A DNA stretch of 64,000 nucleotides from Fonsecaea monophora (taxonomy: Eukaryota; Ascomycota; Eurotiomycetes; Chaetothyriales; Herpotrichiellaceae): assembly GCF_001642475.1 (NCBI RefSeq), contig NW_019173963.1, forward strand, positions 62,001-126,000, given 5' to 3'. Below are positions 62,327 through 64,000 of this stretch, in pieces (within the stretch, counting starts at the first letter, position 1; every line of letters begins with the position of its first letter). Both the position numbers and the translations under genes were made by a program. A model generated the notes under the pieces. The model did not search any database and was not told the origin of the DNA. It saw only the letters and a list, made by a program, of their open reading frames with translations.

Positions 62327-64000
62327 CTATTCAGCCTTCGTTTCCGGCGCGTTTTGTTCGCTCCTAACCACGGCGATGTGCCGACGATGCATCATCTCCA
62401 GCACCTTTGCTGCTTCGGCAGCATACTTGCACCTGGAGCGGATCTGCGGACCGTACTTGTAGAACAGAAACGGGAAAGGCAGGCAGCCAATCACCAGGAA
62501 CGCAGGAATGGAGCTCGCCCATTGATTTCCGAGATTTCGGTACATGCGGGTGGTAAACAAGGGGAAGGCGGTGCCGAACAGGGACCGAAGCACCGAGTTG
62601 GCTGCCAGCACAGAGGCAGCATAGACAACATCTGGACACAGGGTGAGCATGTGTATTGTTTGCAGAGCATCACAAAGCAAAGGAGGTCGTCAAAACGCAC
62701 AAGAGTCGACCAGATAGCTCATTAACGAGATGAAGACCATGACCAGCCCCGCCGCGAAAAACATGCCGCCGATAATGGGCGCGATCCAGTGCACCGACGG
62801 ATACGTCGTCCACGCAAAGAGGAACAGACCAATCGGAAGGACGATCGAACCTGCCATAGCCGTGCGCAGTCTGGCTTCTGGCTCGACCACGCGTTCCTCT
62901 GCCTCGGCTGCCTCGCACTGGCGCACGAAGCGCTTGTTGTCCACACCGGCCGCCAGGGTGGCAAGACAGACGCCAATGGCGACACCGACAAACGGAAGTC
63001 CGGCGATACCCTGGCTCCAGCCTCGAGCGGCTTGGAAGACGATGGGAAACCCGGCAAAGAACATGTACAGCGTGCCGTAGACGATTGCGATGTACAGCGA
63101 CGCCAGTAAGACAATGGGTTCGCGGAACAGAAGGACCCAGGGGCGCGTGAAAGAGACCGAGAGCTCCTGCGAGAGTGTCTTGGGCGGCTTTCCCGCATCG
63201 ATCCGGGACACATATACACTTCCCGTCATCCGGGAGAGGGCCTTGGCTCGACGACGCAGAATGAACGGTGCGTATGTTTCGTGGGTGGTCAGCGTCGTGG
63301 CAATCCAGATCAGACCGCCCAGTATGGCGCTCAACCCGAGAGTCCAGCGCCAGCCCTGGGTCTCGCCAAGAAAGCCTCCAGCAACGGGACCTGCAGAGGG
63401 AGATAAGGGGGGGAAAGATAAGAATCAGCAATGTGTACAAGGGCACCATGGGGAAAGAGGGCAGCATAGAAGAAGGACGGTCCACCACCTACCAAGTGCA
63501 GGCCCCAGAAACGGAGCCGTGACAAACATGCCTGTCGCCATTCCACGCTCCTTCTTGCTGAACATGTCGGCGATGACGCCCCCAACATTGGTCATTGACG
63601 ACGAACCAAACGCGCTCGCAAGGAAGCGAAGAGCCAGCAAAGTCGCGATGTTGGGCGCGCACGCCGCCGCCACGCTGAAGGCCGTGTATGCCGTGAACGA
63701 AACCACAAAGATGGACTTGCGCCCGTACACCTCCGACAGAGGTGCCCAGATCAGCGGTCCCAGGGCGAAGCCCAAGACGAAGAGCGACAAACCCAGTGTG
63801 GCCACCTCCCTGGACACACCAAAGCGCTGCGTGATGCCTCCAATGCCACTGACGTACACCGAGCTAGCAAAGGTCACCGCGAACGTCGACAGCGACTGGA
63901 GAACGGCAATGGCCCATTTTCGCCCCTTGGTAAAATTCATGGCGTCTTGGCAGTCGTTCTGCAGGAAATCGATAATGTAAGGGTCGTCGTCTGTGCCACG
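62327..64000 (-). CDS. MFS transporter, DHA1 family, 5' end beyond the window
   Basis: Exons 64000-63493, 63390-62701 and 62631-62327 join in frame. The reading frame stays open to the window edge (DPYIIDFLQNDCQDAMNF), so the true start is outside. The visible part is 500 residues and contains 12 hydrophobic segments: TM1 from GRKWAIAVLQSLSTFAVTFASS, the GPLIWAPLSEVYGRK loop typical of DHA1 drug:H+ antiporters, and FLGPALGPVAGGFLGETQGWRW across the first junction. A charged central loop contains ARRRAKAL-like sequence. The last junction makes YLVDSYVVYAASVLAANSVLRS, a strongly conserved DHA1 motif. It is probably a plasma-membrane exporter of small hydrophobic or toxic compounds; substrate unknown. 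Confidence 0.9.

Noticed and set aside
1..64000. CRISPR arrays, bacterial operons, phage or transposon genes
   Set aside because: None seen. The repeats present are short tandem or simple repeats, and all gene models are eukaryotic in structure.

Overview
This is a nuclear segment from a filamentous ascomycete (Pezizomycotina). Genes are dense and unclustered by strand. Introns are short (about 48-130 bp) with GT..AG ends and CTAAC/CTGAC-like branch sites. The content includes fungal-only families: Zn2Cys6 regulators, an AmdS-type amidase, a fungal SLATT protein and a CIA84-like PPR protein. A Eurotiomycetes/Chaetothyriales-like origin is my guess from gene style, not something the sequence proves. 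No rRNA, tRNA, CRISPR array or transposon was recognised.

Region by region: 0.6-7.7 kb holds a Zn2Cys6 regulator, an AmdS-type amidase and a DHA1/Hol1-like MFS transporter, which looks like a small nitrogen-acquisition cluster. From 8 to 24 kb is a housekeeping block: SUA5 (tRNA t6A), VPS27 (ESCRT-0) head-to-head with a DOA4-type ubiquitin hydrolase, TRM7 (tRNA 2'-O-methylation) head-to-head with RET3 (coatomer zeta), and RQC2/TAE2 (ribosome quality control). From 24 to 30 kb is one giant four-exon gene: about 1,846 residues of ankyrin repeats with what looks like an N-terminal nucleotidyltransferase fold. Then follow formyl-THF deformylase, a secreted ureohydrolase/agmatinase, SAGA subunit HFI1/ADA1, AIP1 (actin disassembly), mitochondrial bS18m and a CIA84-like mitochondrial PPR protein (to 42.9 kb).

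From 43 to 46 kb is an apparently decaying stretch: a SLATT two-TM gene carrying several frame breaks and an internal stop, plus fragmentary hypothetical reading frames. From 46 to 62 kb are an SDR oxidoreductase with a 7-nt microexon, a zinc-cluster-less regulator-like protein, a yippee-type zinc protein, a Cys/His-rich C2H2 factor, a GFA-family enzyme, PRP6 (U4/U6.U5 tri-snRNP) and a CTF1-like Zn2Cys6 regulator. An MFS transporter runs off the right edge.

Exon boundaries were worked out by hand from splice signals, reading phase and protein family expectations. Most multi-exon models close in frame exactly; those that do not are flagged.
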